A program made the position numbers and the translations under genes. A stretch of 64,000 bases of DNA from Cotesia glomerata. Its lineage: Eukaryota > Arthropoda > Insecta > Hymenoptera > Braconidae. How positions within the stretch are numbered: position 1 is the first letter of the stretch; each line of letters begins with the position of its first letter. The notes under the pieces are model-generated. The model did no database searches and had not been told where the DNA came from. It was given only the letters and a program-made list of their open reading frames with translations. The stretch covers positions 21,210,144 through 21,274,143 of the forward strand of contig NC_058162.1 of the NCBI RefSeq assembly GCF_020080835.1, in the 5' to 3' direction. Below are positions 34,141 through 46,425 of this stretch, piece by piece.

Positions 34141-35650
34141 TTTTGCAAAATTTTTTTGGTAAAATTACAATTCATCAAAAATATTGAGACAATTAAGTAA
34201 TTTTCATTCATTTTCATTATAATATAATATTATAATATTTCTTTGGGATAAATACTTGTAAATATAAAATTTTTTTAATTTATTAATGATAAATCAATTT
34301 GTAAATTTACAATACATATAGAGTTTATGCAACATAGCTGTAAAACTCAAACTTTTAATAGTGTTTTTCTGATATGTCTTAGAAAATGACTTTAATTGTA
34401 TGGTAATCGTATTTTAGTTTGGACAAAGTTGCAATTTTACTTAATCTTCAATTTGTAAATAGATTGTAATTTTACGAGCATTTTCAACAGTGTGATATCG
34501 GATTTTACAATAATTATGATTTGTAAAAATATAATAATTTTACAAATAATTTTTACAGTTGAAGTTTAGTAAAATTACAATTTGCGGCTAACATATTCTA
34601 ATTTTTGGCGAAATTACTACGTACTTTGTAATTTTACAATTGAAGAAGTAAAAATAATATGATGATTTTTGAATATATAATAAATTCATTGTAATCAAAG
34701 TTACATTGTTTCTTTGTACAATTACATAAAGTTGTTATGAATAAGACTAAAAACAAAGCTTGTAAATTTATAACGCTTTTCATTTGTAATTAATAAATTG
34801 ATTTGTAAAATTACTATACGTGTACTGTTTATACATGTATTTTGTATAATTGCAACTTATTATAGTGGTTTTATGAAAGTGTTTGGAAAAATTACCTAAA
34901 TAGTATAGTAACTTCATTTTGGTACACACTGAATTGTAATTTTACATGACATGTGTCTTGTAAAGAGATTGTAATATTACAAAAATTTTTAACAGTGAAG
35001 CTTTTATTTTTTTATTTTTTATATTTTTTATTTTTTATATTTTTTATTTTTTTCTATTTTTTGAATTATTGGGAACTATTTAATTATGCATAAAATTGGG
35101 AAAAAATGGCCCTTCTTATATTATACGAAATTGCTATAACAAAAAGAATATGGTCAATGAAATTACAAACAATGTTTGCAAATATAAGGCGTTTTCATAG
35201 TAATTTAGAAAAAAGTTTTGTAAAATTACCACACACATTATAAACAATAATAATTGTGGGTGAAATTGAAATTCACGATTTAATTTCACAATTAAAATTT
35301 GAATATTACAAAAAAAGTTACTAAATTTTTAAAGACTCCATTGTAATTTCTATTACAACTTTGTTTTGTGATTTTACAAAAATTTCTAGTAAACCAAATT
35401 ACAAACAATGTTTGTATATCTCAAAGATTTGTACTGAAATTCGACAAACAGTTTCGTAAAATTACAATACAATTAGGATTTTTACATGAAAATCGTAAAA
35501 TTACAATACATCCTACTAAGTTTCCTGACATCTTTTGAAAAATTACCAAAATTATTTCATAACTTCGCAGTAGTAAACATCGATTTGTAATTTTACCCAA
35601 CATTTGTTTTGTAAAATGATTGTAATTTTACTAATATTTTTAACAGTATA
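34141..35650. repeat. Long array of TTGTAATTTTACAA-type palindromes, TTTTTAACAGTG ends
   Basis: Dozens of imperfect TTGTAATTTTAC or GTAAAATTACAA units are spaced irregularly over 1.5 kb. Three sub-blocks end in TTTTCAACAGTG (about 34485), TTTTTAACAGTG (about 34997) and TTTTTAACAGTA (about 35645), inverse to the CACTGTTAAAAA starts at 24060 and 25396. I infer several adjacent copies of one internally repetitive element. Confidence 0.6.
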
Positions 35651-36854
35651 GTTTTAATTAAACATAATCTGTGTGTGTTAAAAAACGGATCAATCGAAAA
35701 ACACAAATGATTGTGTTAAATTAACACACTAAAATGTTAAAATTTTACACAAAAACTTTAACATTTTATACAATGACGAAAAATTTTTCACTGTGTGATA
35801 AGAGAGGTTAAGCACGCTAAAGTAAATGAAAGAATAATTAGATTTGTTTCATAATTGTTATTTCATGATTAAATGAAGTGGTAAGTTTGGAATTGAATGT
35901 AGCTTGCTAATATATATGTATCAGTGCAGCTAGTAGAATGTAGTTTTTTGTTAGCGGACAGAAAGTACTTTGTGGAAAACAGTAAAGTGTAGAGTAAATG
36001 AGTATTGGAGGTTTGAAAAAGTGGGTGGGACGACGCAAAAGGGTGTGTAGATGTCGTCTAGTGTGAAAGAGGGTGTGAGTGCATGTGATGGTTGATGGTT
36101 ATAAAGAGAATGAGAATAGTAGTAGGAATAGAATGGCAGTAGCACGGGTAGTTTTAGTTTGTGGGTATGGGGATGTTACGTTACGGGTTGTCGGGTGCGA
36201 ACACCGGATACGGAAACTCCACTGGGAACAGTCTCGTGTTGTAATCTATGTCCATAGTCGATCTGTTCGAATACCAAACCGTCTCGACGACTGGGTTTCC
36301 AGCGAATGCGATTTATCGATGACGTTTACATCAGAATATACATAGTACGTTATTAATTAAACACCCCAAGGTGTCGGACTTGGACGTTTATGTCCATACC
36401 AAATGCTCGATGATTGATTGTTATATACTAACTAATCGCTAAACCTATTTATTTAAACAGGATTTCTTTTTTTCTCAAATTTATTTTTATAATTTATTTC
36501 AATCTATATTTTTAATGATCAATTCATATATTTTTGGATTTTATTTAATGTTTCATCGTAAAAACGACTATAAAAACTTAACAACACGTTTCGGTTATAA
36601 ATGTTTTTATACCTTGAAGTTTTATTTATCTAAACAAACATTTCAATCATTCACGGATCGAATCATTGTATATAAAGATGGATATAAGTAATAACTAAAT
36701 TTAAACTCAAATTTCATGATAATTTATCAATTTTGATAAATTTTGCATTTGTAAATTCTAATCAAGTCTTTTATTGTATTCAATAATATTCAATAACGTT
36801 CATCTGCTATATTTTACAAAAATGCACTGCTGTTTAAAGACACTTTTATCAATA
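35651..36854. other. Non-coding DNA with a richer island at 36.06-36.33 kb
   Basis: 36120-36330 is G+C-rich for this window (GGTTGTCGGGTGCGAACACC, CGTCTCGACGACTGGG). An 88-aa ORF (36079-36345) runs through it without a recognisable domain. Candidate conserved non-coding element, otherwise nothing seen. Confidence 0.3.
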
Positions 36855-37562
36855 CAGTAGAACCTCTATAACTCGAACTTCAAGGGAGAGGCAAAAAAAT
36901 TCGAGTTATAGAGTTTTCGAGTTATAGAGGATTTCGACTTAAGCGGATTTTGATTTGACATAAAGAAGTTGAGATTCATTCTTATAAATTTTGAGTTAGA
37001 GGGATAAAATAAATAAAAATTCAAGTTTGCAGAGATGACACACATATTTTGATTTATTATAAATCAACATTGTTTCAAAACATCCTTAAAATAGAAAAAT
37101 ATGGCATTAAAGAAAGTCAGTAATTTTTTTTTCTTTAGATAATTCGGTTGTTCCTTATCTATAGCATTGTCCAAGGTATAAAGAGCAGAAAATTCTTCAG
37201 AGTTGCTGGTTTGCTCTATAAAAATTCGTAAAGTATTCAATGCAGTTCTTGCCTCTTTGATGGAAACCCATGGAGCGCATGTAGTATTAGTCATCTTCAA
37301 AGTCTCAAATAATCGAGTTGTAAAGGTTGTAAAATACAACATTGCTATGTTTGAGATACAGAGGTAAAATTAAATTTTTCGAGTTATGAAGGGAAAATAT
37401 CTACAGAAACAGCTTGTAGGGACTCACTAATTATTTCGACTTATAGAGGGTAAAAATTTCGAGCAACGAAGATTTTGAGGTTTGGAGGGAAGGGGATGAA
37501 ACATTTTTTCGAGTTTAGGAGGTTTTCGACTTATCGAAGTTCGACTGAACGAGGTTCTATTG
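36855..37562. mobile_element. Tigger/pogo element, internally deleted (708 bp)
   Basis: The ends CAGTAGAACCTCTATAACTC and, inverted, CAATAGAACCTCGTTCAGTC have TA on both sides. Subterminal ATTCGAGTTATAGAG-type repeats are typical of this group. It contains only the C-terminal end of a transposase (next entry). Confidence 0.85.
37064..37342 (-). pseudogene. C-terminal fragment of a Tigger/pogo transposase
   Basis: The peptide has WVSIKEARTALNTLRIFIEQ, then SEEFSALYTLDNAID. This is the amphipathic helical tail that follows the catalytic domain in Tigger-type transposases. No DDE domain remains in the 708-bp element. The first residues upstream of this helix do not match well and the ATG is probably not a real start. 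Confidence 0.7.
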
Positions 37563-40500
37563 TATATTGAATCAGTTGTCTCTCTATAAAGTTTTTAGAG
37601 TCAAAATGGCGGATCGTTACTCACTTTCGATTTTTAAATTCGTCTAGCAAGTTAAATAATTAGTAGGTTCTTATTATTTAAATTATGTTTGATAGTTCTG
37701 ATATGAACTTTTAATAATAATCAAATGAACTATGACTTCCATATGTAACCATTAATTCTAATTACATTTTCTTTCGAGTACTATGAATAGTTTCGTCAAA
37801 GCTCTTACTGAGCATAATGGCTATTAGTTATTTACTTGCGAGTATTGAAAACTACTAATAAGTGAAGTATTCATTAATACTCGTTGTTTGAATATCATTT
37901 AATGGTCTAATGTGAACTTTTACTGGAAAAAAATAACATATAACAGAACAATAATAAATCAACACCTATAATTTACGAGTTATTTAATTAAAAATTCAAA
38001 ACTGTTCTGATAAATAAATTTTATGAAACGTCAAAAGTTGCTTAAGTAGACTGACAAGCGTAAGGATTGAATTTTCCTTTGACTACTGGCTTTATACATT
38101 AAAACGGTGTATATATTTAAAAATATGCAGATAAAAGTACAGCCTAGAGCGATTTTAATGAGAATGTGAACACGTAAGCAGGTACTTTATTTTAGTAGTT
38201 TAAAAACTGAAAGCAAATTAAATTTTTATGTGTAAGGTATAACTGATTTTATTTAGTTTAACTTTATCGTAATGTAAAAAGAAGTGGCTTTTAAACTCGT
38301 TTGACGAGATAGAATCCTGTTGATGTATATATTTCTCTAAGTAAGAAGATTGACATCGTAAATGTGAATCCGATGGTATTGGAATTTAATTCAAAGGCTT
38401 TACAAAGCTAAAAGATCTAAATCTCTGGGGATGTATTTTTCTGATTTATTACCCGAGAAAGAAAATTAAATTGGTTTGATTTGATCCAATCGACCGCAAC
38501 GTAATGGAACACAATTATTTCCTTTGCTCTGTACCATCATAAAATCAAAAGTTACTATTAAATTTTCTTTGAAATTTCTAAAATTTTTATTTTTTGAACA
38601 AATAAAATTTAAAACGGGCCCAAAAATAACGTAGCCATTGTTTCTTTATTGTTTCTATAAACTGTCGTGAGTGGCGCTAGTGGTTATTTTCTAAAAGACG
38701 CCAAATTGTAAATTTTCAAAATCTAAGACGAAACAATTTACACCTTTTAAATAAATTTTTTTATAACATCAAAATAAATCAATCGGAATAAATAGCGGTG
38801 GACATTTAAATACGAGCTCAACTAGTAATAGATGTTTCCATTCGAATAGGCACTCTCGAGCAAGAGCAACTAAATTGCTCGTTGACCGGAAACAAGCTGG
38901 GTATGTCCACTTGTAGACATCTACTTGTGGTCATCTTTACTGGAACATTTGTCCCCATCTATTTCCTTTTCTATTCGTATCTACTTTACTCGTTAGTATC
39001 ACTTCTTCTTCCTTTCCTCCTCTTATCCTTCACCTTTTGGTTTTTTTTAACACAGTTATAATTTCCTAACTTTTTCTTCACATCAGCAGTCGACAAATTG
39101 TTAAAATAGTATAGAAGACTAACTGTAACACAGACCGGTTCTATACACTCGGGAAAATGGTGAGATGAATTTACTGGGTGGAAAGTACTTGGAGAAATTG
39201 GACGAAGGCAGTAGTACGCCAAACTCATAACATGTAAATATATATACATATATCTCTTGACAATTTGCTCGTTATGCTTTATAACTTTATGGAAATGAGC
39301 TCAGCCTTTTTGGAAAGATACTTGAGATAATAATTCCAGGTTAAACGATCTTTTACTGTTTTTAAATCTATTAAACTTTTAGTCCCTTAACTGAAATCTT
39401 TTAAAATAAATTTTCCATTGTTCACAATGTTTGTTTGCACTTAACAGTTATTGAAAGTCGGATTCAACTCAGACATTTCTAAGAATAGATATTAGTTTTG
39501 AATGTGCTGAAACCTGAGGATTGAGAGAAATTTCTGGATTTAGTTTCCATCTTGTTACTGTCGCCTCGGGCGAATTCTCACTTACTTTACTATTATGTAC
39601 TCGGCGCGTGCCAATTCAGTAACTTGAAGCATTTTAGTATTGTCATTTAAGAATAACCTTTATTTTAGTTATTTGTTTTTGTTAATGTTTAACTGTGTTC
39701 TGCGCTCCAATTTAACGCTCGAGTTACGAGGATACGGGATCTAACAAGACGCTAAAGATTACTTTTTTTATTTTTTTAGACTTTTATTACTATCCTGTGC
39801 AACTCGGGTTGAAAGTACATGGAAAAATTTCTATGTCATTTTATACTTATTGCTTTCGGTTCAATTGCAGCAGCAAGTTAGTAACTGAAAATTTATTATA
39901 CATATGTTGTTTTAAAAGTTTTAATGCATACAATGCTAGAATTTTATACTCCGAGAATGTTTGCATTGAAATAAAAGAAAATATTGACTAAAATTTAATT
40001 TCGAAAAAGTACTCAAAAAACAATAAAAAAGTTTGTTAAATTCAAATGTGCATGCCGTAAGTGCTTGAATTATACGTAAATTAATTAAAATAAAGTTGCA
40101 ATATATGTATACAAGTTTTTACTAATATAATTTTATAATATTTAAAATTTTTTAATAATTTTTCTACCAAACGCAAGTAGAAAAAAATTATTTACTGTAC
40201 ACTACAATAATAAATTGAAAAAATAATTTTAAAAAGTTAACTATCTAATTTGAAAGCTTATTTAAATTTTCCCGCTGATAGTATTTTTTCATACGAATTG
40301 AACGCCCTCTTTGGTTCCGATGCATGAATCATAAAAAACAAACTAATTAAAGATCCGGAGACACGATAGTGTCTCGCGCCAAGTACATTGTGTATTACCA
40401 GTCAGCCAGCTACAAAATTGACTATAGTATCAGCTGTTTTCAAGTTGTATTTAGAAATAAATTTTTATATATGACTGCTTAAAGGAAAGAAAATTTTTTC

Positions 40501-40662
40501 AACTGTCAGCCGAAAAAATTACAATTAAACAAAAAAATATTAGCTACAATTTCCATTCCATTTCTCATGAATCAGATGCGGAGATTAAAAAAAAAATAAA
40601 TTGAAAAATTTTGAATTTTTTCAAAAGTTATCGTGTTTTTAAAAACCACTTTTTTACGTAAA
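37563..40662. other. Unique, mostly A/T-rich DNA
   Basis: No gene or clear repeat. Slightly richer patches occur at 38815-38960, 39540-39610 and 39700-39760. ORFs here are short and without domain signatures. Confidence 0.4.
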
Positions 40663-40893
40663 CATACGGAAAAAAGAAAAATAGAAAAATTACAGTTTCA
40701 GATTGTAATTATTACAGATTTTATAAGAATTAAATTGTAGAATGTAATATTTACATTGAAAGCTCTGAAAATTACTATTTAAAGTTTGAATTTAAAAAAT
40801 GTTATTTCGAACTGTAATTTTTCTAGATTTGAATTCGATGGGACACTTATTACTATATATAATGTAATTTTTCGAGTTTTCTTTTTTCCGTGT
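40663..40893. mobile_element. MITE, ACGGAAAAAAGAAAA ends
   Basis: ACGGAAAAAAGAAAA near 40666 is inverted as TTTTCTTTTTTCCGT near 40892. The body is full of TGTAATTTTT/AAATTACA boxes, so it may relate to the palindrome-rich family. Confidence 0.6.
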
Positions 40894-40955
40894 ACCGATT
40901 AATAAATTACGAAAAAATTTTGATAAGTTGAGCGATCAGTTTTCTCTCAAACAGT

Positions 40956-41118
40956 GGGCTCGTTCAAGTTTACTAAGCTCGTGGCATGTCTTAGCAGATA
41001 TTGTACCAAAAACTAAAAGTGAATACATTCTATCTAAAGAATATCTGTAAGAAAACAATGCAAGGTATACTAATCTAAGCTCAGTCCAGCTAAGATCTTA
41101 GTAAACTTGAACGAGCCC
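40956..41118. mobile_element. Short MITE, GGGCTCGTTCAAGTTTAC ends (163 bp)
   Basis: GGGCTCGTTCAAGTTTACTA is inverted exactly as TAGTAAACTTGAACGAGCCC. AGT on both sides may be a 3-bp target duplication. Ends beginning GGGCTCGTT plus 3-bp duplications recall PIF/Harbinger elements, but that link is tentative. Confidence 0.75.
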
Positions 41119-42370
41119 AGTGTGATTTTTATATCAATTATATGTACATTATGATGCGTTTAAAGGCATACAATAATTAAAGACAATAGCTAGTTTGATT
41201 AAATTAAATCAGATGATTGTAACTCGGATGTAATTTGAAATTGTTGTTTTTCTTCTATTTATATTTTTATATTTACATTCAAGACAAGTTTACATTGAAG
41301 GTATTCAATGATCTTAAGTACGCGCTTATATAACGTTACGGAACGTTTTGACTCTATTTTAATGTAAGTGAGTCTAAAGTTTTATATAATTTTTCAAAAC
41401 TTATATCCCAATAAATTTAATTGTAAATGATATATTTTATGGCAAAGAATAAAACCTGCATATTCCAAAAAATTAATTTTTAACTTTATGTAACCTCATA
41501 TAATGAACAAATAAAAGTGTAATTCACAGAAAAGTGTCAAGACTTAATTTCCCATGAGGTTCTGAAAGAATGCTTATATTTATGAAAATTTTATTAAATT
41601 ATAATCTAAGATTTTTTTATTCGACATTGGTGTCGAAGAGACCTTTTTATACAATTATTTTTATCGAGATCTGTACTGGAAAAAAACCTTTCTTTATTTA
41701 ATAAATCATTTTTAAACAGCGGTACTTCCATGAAACAAAACAGAAAAAAGTTATTGAATATATGAATAAGTAACGTGAATAAATTTATTACGAAACTTTT
41801 GTGTAAGTTAATACGCGGTTATCATAATATAGAGGAGTAAAAGTATCGTTAGAATAATATATTTCTCATGACTATTTAATGATAGGATTTCGGTCTTTTG
41901 GGTCATACTGAGACCCCGAGCTGATCCTCTGGGGTCCAATTAACCTCGTTATCACGTTCGTATGTCCTCGGATGTCGCCTCAACTCGTAATCCAATGCTC
42001 GTTACGTGTCCCCGAAATCTAATGGAAGGATTTAGAATGAGCGAACAAACCCACCGTCTACCTATAGTATAGTACTACTACGGATCTACCAACTGGCCAA
42101 CGAAAACGAATGTCACCGTAGTAATTGAATAGCCATCGGTCAGTCTGTTAGGACTAAAAAATAAAATTCTCTCTGATGAAACTTTAAATCCATCTATCAT
42201 TTTATAACGCTTTAAAATGACTGACAATTGTTCTATTCATCGGTTATCCATGAAGTGATTAATTTATTCGTTACTGCCATTTTCTGTTTCGTCGAAAAAA
42301 TTGAAAATTTTTAAATACCAGGCCAGTTAATTATTTTACGGTTCAATGTATAAACGTCTATGTATATATT
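41119..42370. other. Spacer with a richer hairpin island at 41.89-42.13 kb
   Basis: GATTTCGGTC (41886) and GTGTCCCCGAAATC (about 42006-42019) are inverted around a moderately G+C-rich stretch. Unique sequence otherwise, with no gene. Confidence 0.3.
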
Positions 42371-42546
42371 CACAGAAAGAAATATGTCTTGGCTCGAGAA
42401 TATTTTGATTCAAGGGAATTTTGTTTTCTCGATATTGAACATTTTGATTTGAGGTTTTAAATAATTATTATTTTTGAATCAATATTTGATTATTTTTTTC
42501 ATTCAAACATATAATATTTTGGATTAACCAATTAAATTTCTCTGTG
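42371..42546. mobile_element. Short MITE, CACAGAAAGAAAT ends
   Basis: CACAGAAAGAAAT at the left and AATTTCTCTGTG at the right. A 176-bp A/T-rich body with TTTTGATTC/GAATCAATA boxes. Confidence 0.5.
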
Positions 42547-42734
42547 CGAGAAATATATTTTACCGATTCCAGAACGAAAGAATTTGACTCAAGATCATGA
42601 TGGTATTGGGTTTAGACAATTTAACAGCGACGCCGCCTTGAGATGCCGGAAAATTACATATTATTACCAATATATACAGAGTAAAGTATTATTGCGCATG
42701 CTGTGTCAGGTGATACTACTACTGATGCCTACAC

Positions 42735-42975
42735 TGAAAAAAAAGTTTTCTGCTCTGCACGATACGATATTGCTATACCATCACGATCCACACGTTGTTA
42801 TCTAGAGGAGAGTGAGGTTAAGAAAACTGTATACTAACGGTAGCAATAGTATCGTGAATGGCACCCGAATGGATCCTCACGGTCATTATCGAGACTGCTA
42901 CTCGTAGCTGTACGGATTGTACCCGTAACGATACACTCGTTACTAAACAGTAGATGGTGCCGAGCAGAAAATTTT
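42735..42975. repeat. Imperfect palindromic element, TTTTCTGCTC ends
   Basis: TTTTCTGCTCTGCAC (about 42743) pairs with GGTGCCGAGCAGAAAA (ending about 42972). Inner boxes CGATATTGCTATACC and GGTAGCAATAGTATCG are also inverted. Probably a MITE abutting the next repeat. Confidence 0.5.
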
Positions 42976-43165
42976 TTTTTTGACATATCAACCGTGAAAG
43001 TTGGATTTTTGAGCAACACACAGAGGGCGCAAAGAATACGATTTCTGGCAATCTATAGTTTAGTTGATTTACCTCGCACTAGTATCAAAAAGTAACTTCT
43101 CTCTCTCTCTATCTGTCTCTACATTTCTGCACGACTACGCTAAAATACGCTATAAATGAGTTGAA
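42976..43165 (+). repeat. Inverted repeat, left copy (partner 45240-45440)
   Basis: It shares GCGCAAAGAATACGATTTCT, GGCAATCTA, CTCGCACTAGTATC and GACTACGCTAAAATACGCTA with the reverse strand of 45240-45440. The pair encloses 2.1 kb that includes two other palindromic elements. A third partial copy of its edge (TCCAACTTCCGCAATTGATA) lies at 43362-43392. Confidence 0.75.
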
Positions 43166-43395
43166 TTATCTTTTAATTTGACAAACGTCCGCTGGGTGGA
43201 GTAAAAATCGCAAAAAGAATCTTAGCGACAGTTGAATCTTGTAAATAACTTCAACATATAGGTACGTTTAATCCATTGCTATTTAATCTCATGTGACATA
43301 ATTCTTGTGCCTTTAAATAAAATAAACAGTAATTGAACATTCTTGACTGTTCCCTCAAATCCAACTTCCGCAATTGATATGACAAAAAATTATGT

Positions 43396-43625
43396 TCGAT
43401 ACTTTATGCTCAAAGGTACGGACCTTGACAAACTTGAAGTGAAGGCACACGTTTGAGGCTATGGATACATTTTCATCAAGACCTCGTACTATATCCGGAC
43501 TCACTACGCTCATCTGGATAAATAATTCGGTCTTGATAATAATGCGCCCATAGCTCAGACTTGTGACTCACTTCAAGCCGTCATAATCCCTATCTTTGCG
43601 CATATGTATCGAAAATAACTATTTC
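43396..43625. mobile_element. Palindromic element with TTCGATAC/GTATCGAA ends
   Basis: TGTTCGATACTTTATGCTCA at the left and GCGCATATGTATCGAAAATA at the right. The interior is an imperfect hairpin (CTTGAAGTGA ... TCACTTCAAG, ATCAAGACC ... GGTCTTGAT, CTATGG ... CCATAG) of about 150 bp. There is no ORF. End motifs recur at 45936 and 49735. Confidence 0.6.
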
Positions 43626-44761
43626 AGTGTATGTTGAAACTCTGAAAAAACATGATGATAATGTTTTTAGTAAGAGTAATATGAATCCTTCTAAGAGATG
43701 TATAAATATTAGTTTTTCTAAGCATTTTACTGAGAATTTTTAGGTTTCAAAGTTACTTGTTTTTTTTTGGCATGAATATTAACTTTTTTTTCTTCAAATT
43801 TTATTTCACAACGAATTTACGATATCGAATCATGAAAATTAGTAAAAATAAAATTTTCAATTAGTTTTAAAACTTTTATTATTTATAAAAATTGTGTATA
43901 AAATTGATTTTACATACTCAAATGGTATTATAAGCAGTCTGTTACCAATATAAATGAATAATTAATAAACTTGAATAATTAATAAAATGAATCACTTTGA
44001 AATCGATTTATCAACTAAAGAAATATAGTTTTTTTCCTAGTTAATTTCTTATATTAGAATTTACTGTAACTTTGGAATTATATTAGTTAAGTTATGTCGA
44101 TTTATCGATCCAAACTTTTGAAATTTAGAATATATTTACGAAAAGTTATCGTTGAACTATTGAGGAGATACACTTCAATTATTTACATACCAAGGTATCG
44201 TTCTCGAAATAGCTTAAATAATTTTCTAAGGTTTTGGTGGAATAACTTTATAAAAATTGTTGCGAACAAAAATCACTTTTTATTCATGGTTTAATTGAAT
44301 AGCAAATATGCTCAGTTTATTAGTTGTTAAACATCACAAAGAACATTAATTTAGAATTTAAATTGAGCAGCTGGTCATTTAATTACTAATTTTTCTTCGT
44401 ACGCGTGAAAAGTATATTAAAATTTGACATTTAACCAGCATAACGTTCAATTAGCAGATAATAAACAAAAATTAGAACGCGGAGATTGGTATCGTGTGTC
44501 AAGAGACACGCAAACGTTCTACATTGCTTTTATAATAAATTCCGGACCGTAATTATTCCCGTCATTGTCGTTGCAGTCGTGCCCCGTTATTATTTTATTA
44601 TTCATGTAACAGGTATTACATTTCTCATAATTTTTTTTAAATAATTTAATTATAATTATAACGTCAACAGCGCTTCAACAGTATGCAAAAAAGGTTTGGA
44701 AGATCTAAAAGCGCATTACTCATAACGTTCATTTAATTTTTAATAAAAATATATTCTACTA

Positions 44762-44975
44762 GCCGGTCCAATTGTGAATATTTTACACAATATTATAATT
44801 AAATAAGAAATATTAAGTTTATAATGTGGAAATAAGACTGATATTTATTACTACTGTTAGAAAAAAAAAATATTTTTCATGAATAAATATTTATTATTAC
44901 TCATTTCCACATTGCAATATGACCATTTGTGTTTTTATTATCACGATATTGTGCGAAATATCATGTCGATTACAT
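44762..44975. repeat. Palindromic MITE-like repeat
   Basis: TATTTTACACAATATTATAA and ATAATGTGGAAATAA are inverted as TCATTTCCACATTGCAATAT and ATATTGTGCGAAATA. Relative at 22975-23190. Confidence 0.6.
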
Positions 44976-45239
44976 TTAATTAAACTTAGTGGCTAAGGTT
45001 TGTCATATTCGTGTATCGACGCACATTCTCTGCTCGTTGCGTCAACTCACTCCATAGTTAATTAGCCATGGAAGGAAAAAAAATACATTTTTCGTAAAAT
45101 CATGAATAGGGGCAGTTTAAAAAATGCCATCTATGATACTAATTTAAATTAAAACTTATTATTCGTAAAATTTTCATCAGTTGGTAAAAAAAATTTATAT
45201 ATTTCGATAATTTAATTAGTCTTCAATATGTAGAAATTA

Positions 45240-45440
45240 GAATAGTTTTAATTCGACTCATCTATAGCGTATTTTAGCGTAGTCGTTCAGAAATGTAGAG
45301 ACAGATAGAGAGAGAGGTTACTTTTCGATACTAGTGCGAGGTAAATTAACTAAACTGTAGATTGCCAGAAATCGTATTCTTTGCGCCCTCTGTATGTTGC
45401 TCGAAAATCCAATTTTCGCGATTGATATGACAAAAAAGAA
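45240..45440 (-). repeat. Inverted repeat, right copy (partner 42976-43165)
   Basis: Reverse-strand match to the left copy, ending in CGATTGATATGACAAAAAA. Confidence 0.75.
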
Positions 45441-45444
45441 ATTA

Positions 45445-46344
45445 TCAGTTGGTATAGATGTATAAAAGACTGAAAAATATTTTTTGTAACTCCTGCTTCC
45501 TAAGTTCAACATTCGAGCCTTGCTCAGCAAACACAAAGTTGCGTATTCTCGTGATGGTTACATACACTATAGTAGCGTGCGGGAAAGTAGGCGGAGTCAA
45601 ACTTTCCAACTACTTGATCGTGCGGGAATGAAAATTAACTACAATAAATGTATAAGATTCATAGAATGTATATGTCCGCCACTACCACTACAAATAAAAC
45701 TATCAAGCATACTGAGACTAATTCTAGCGCCTGCGCATACCAAATAACTACACATGAATAGCAGCTTGTCGATCATATGTTCAACTCTGTGCAACTACTA
45801 ACCATAACTGCGTGTATTATTTATATTATTTATAATTTTTTGATAACTGATATAGTTCAGCTAATTACAATATTTCTTTGTAAATAATAATTTCTCTCTG
45901 TTGAACCTTGAAAGCAGTCGTTACAAAAAATATTGTTCGATACATATGTCCCAACCAGGAGCCGTTCACTCAATGCTTTTAGATAGGACCGAATTTCGGC
46001 AGGCAGCAGGACTGTTCATTACCAACATAATTCCGGAGAATTGATAGTTTCTAGATTTCATTGGTTATTTTTTATTATTATAGTGAAAATGTCAGCATTG
46101 TAAGATGATTAGGAGCGCTCTCTATTGAGCATTGCGATTGGAGGAAATAAAAGCGAGGAAATTTGAAAGTAATAAAAATTAAAATTAATTAAAAAACAAT
46201 AACAATGATAATTATCAAAGCAACTAATTGAACGAATTTCGGAAAAAATTAGATTTTGAAAAAGGTAATAAAAAAATTTAACAAATCTTGAAGCAAACTT
46301 TTAAGCAAAATTTAAAATTTACCTCATACTCAGACTTCGGAGTG
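45445..46344. other. Spacer with a TTCGATACATATG / GCCGTTCACTC motif
   Basis: At 45943-45973, TTCGATACATATG and AGGAGCCGTTCACTC occur in the orientation opposite to the related motifs at 49551 and 49735, so they flank the THAP gene as a short inverted pair. A 75-aa ORF (45520-45747) has no recognisable domain. No other feature. Confidence 0.4.
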
Positions 46345-46425
46345 CTGACAGTAGCCGAACAGGCTACGACGCGGTTTTCAACGTAACGATACCGAGCTTG
46401 AGTCCTGCGCTAGGATGGGATTATT
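46345..46425 (+). other. tRNA-like Pol III promoter module (d)
   Basis: The A-box-like TAGCCGAACAGGCT is followed about 45 nt on by GAGCTTGAGTCC (degenerate B-box) and then, within 15 nt, by a long T run. More G+C-rich than its flanks. Confidence 0.4.
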
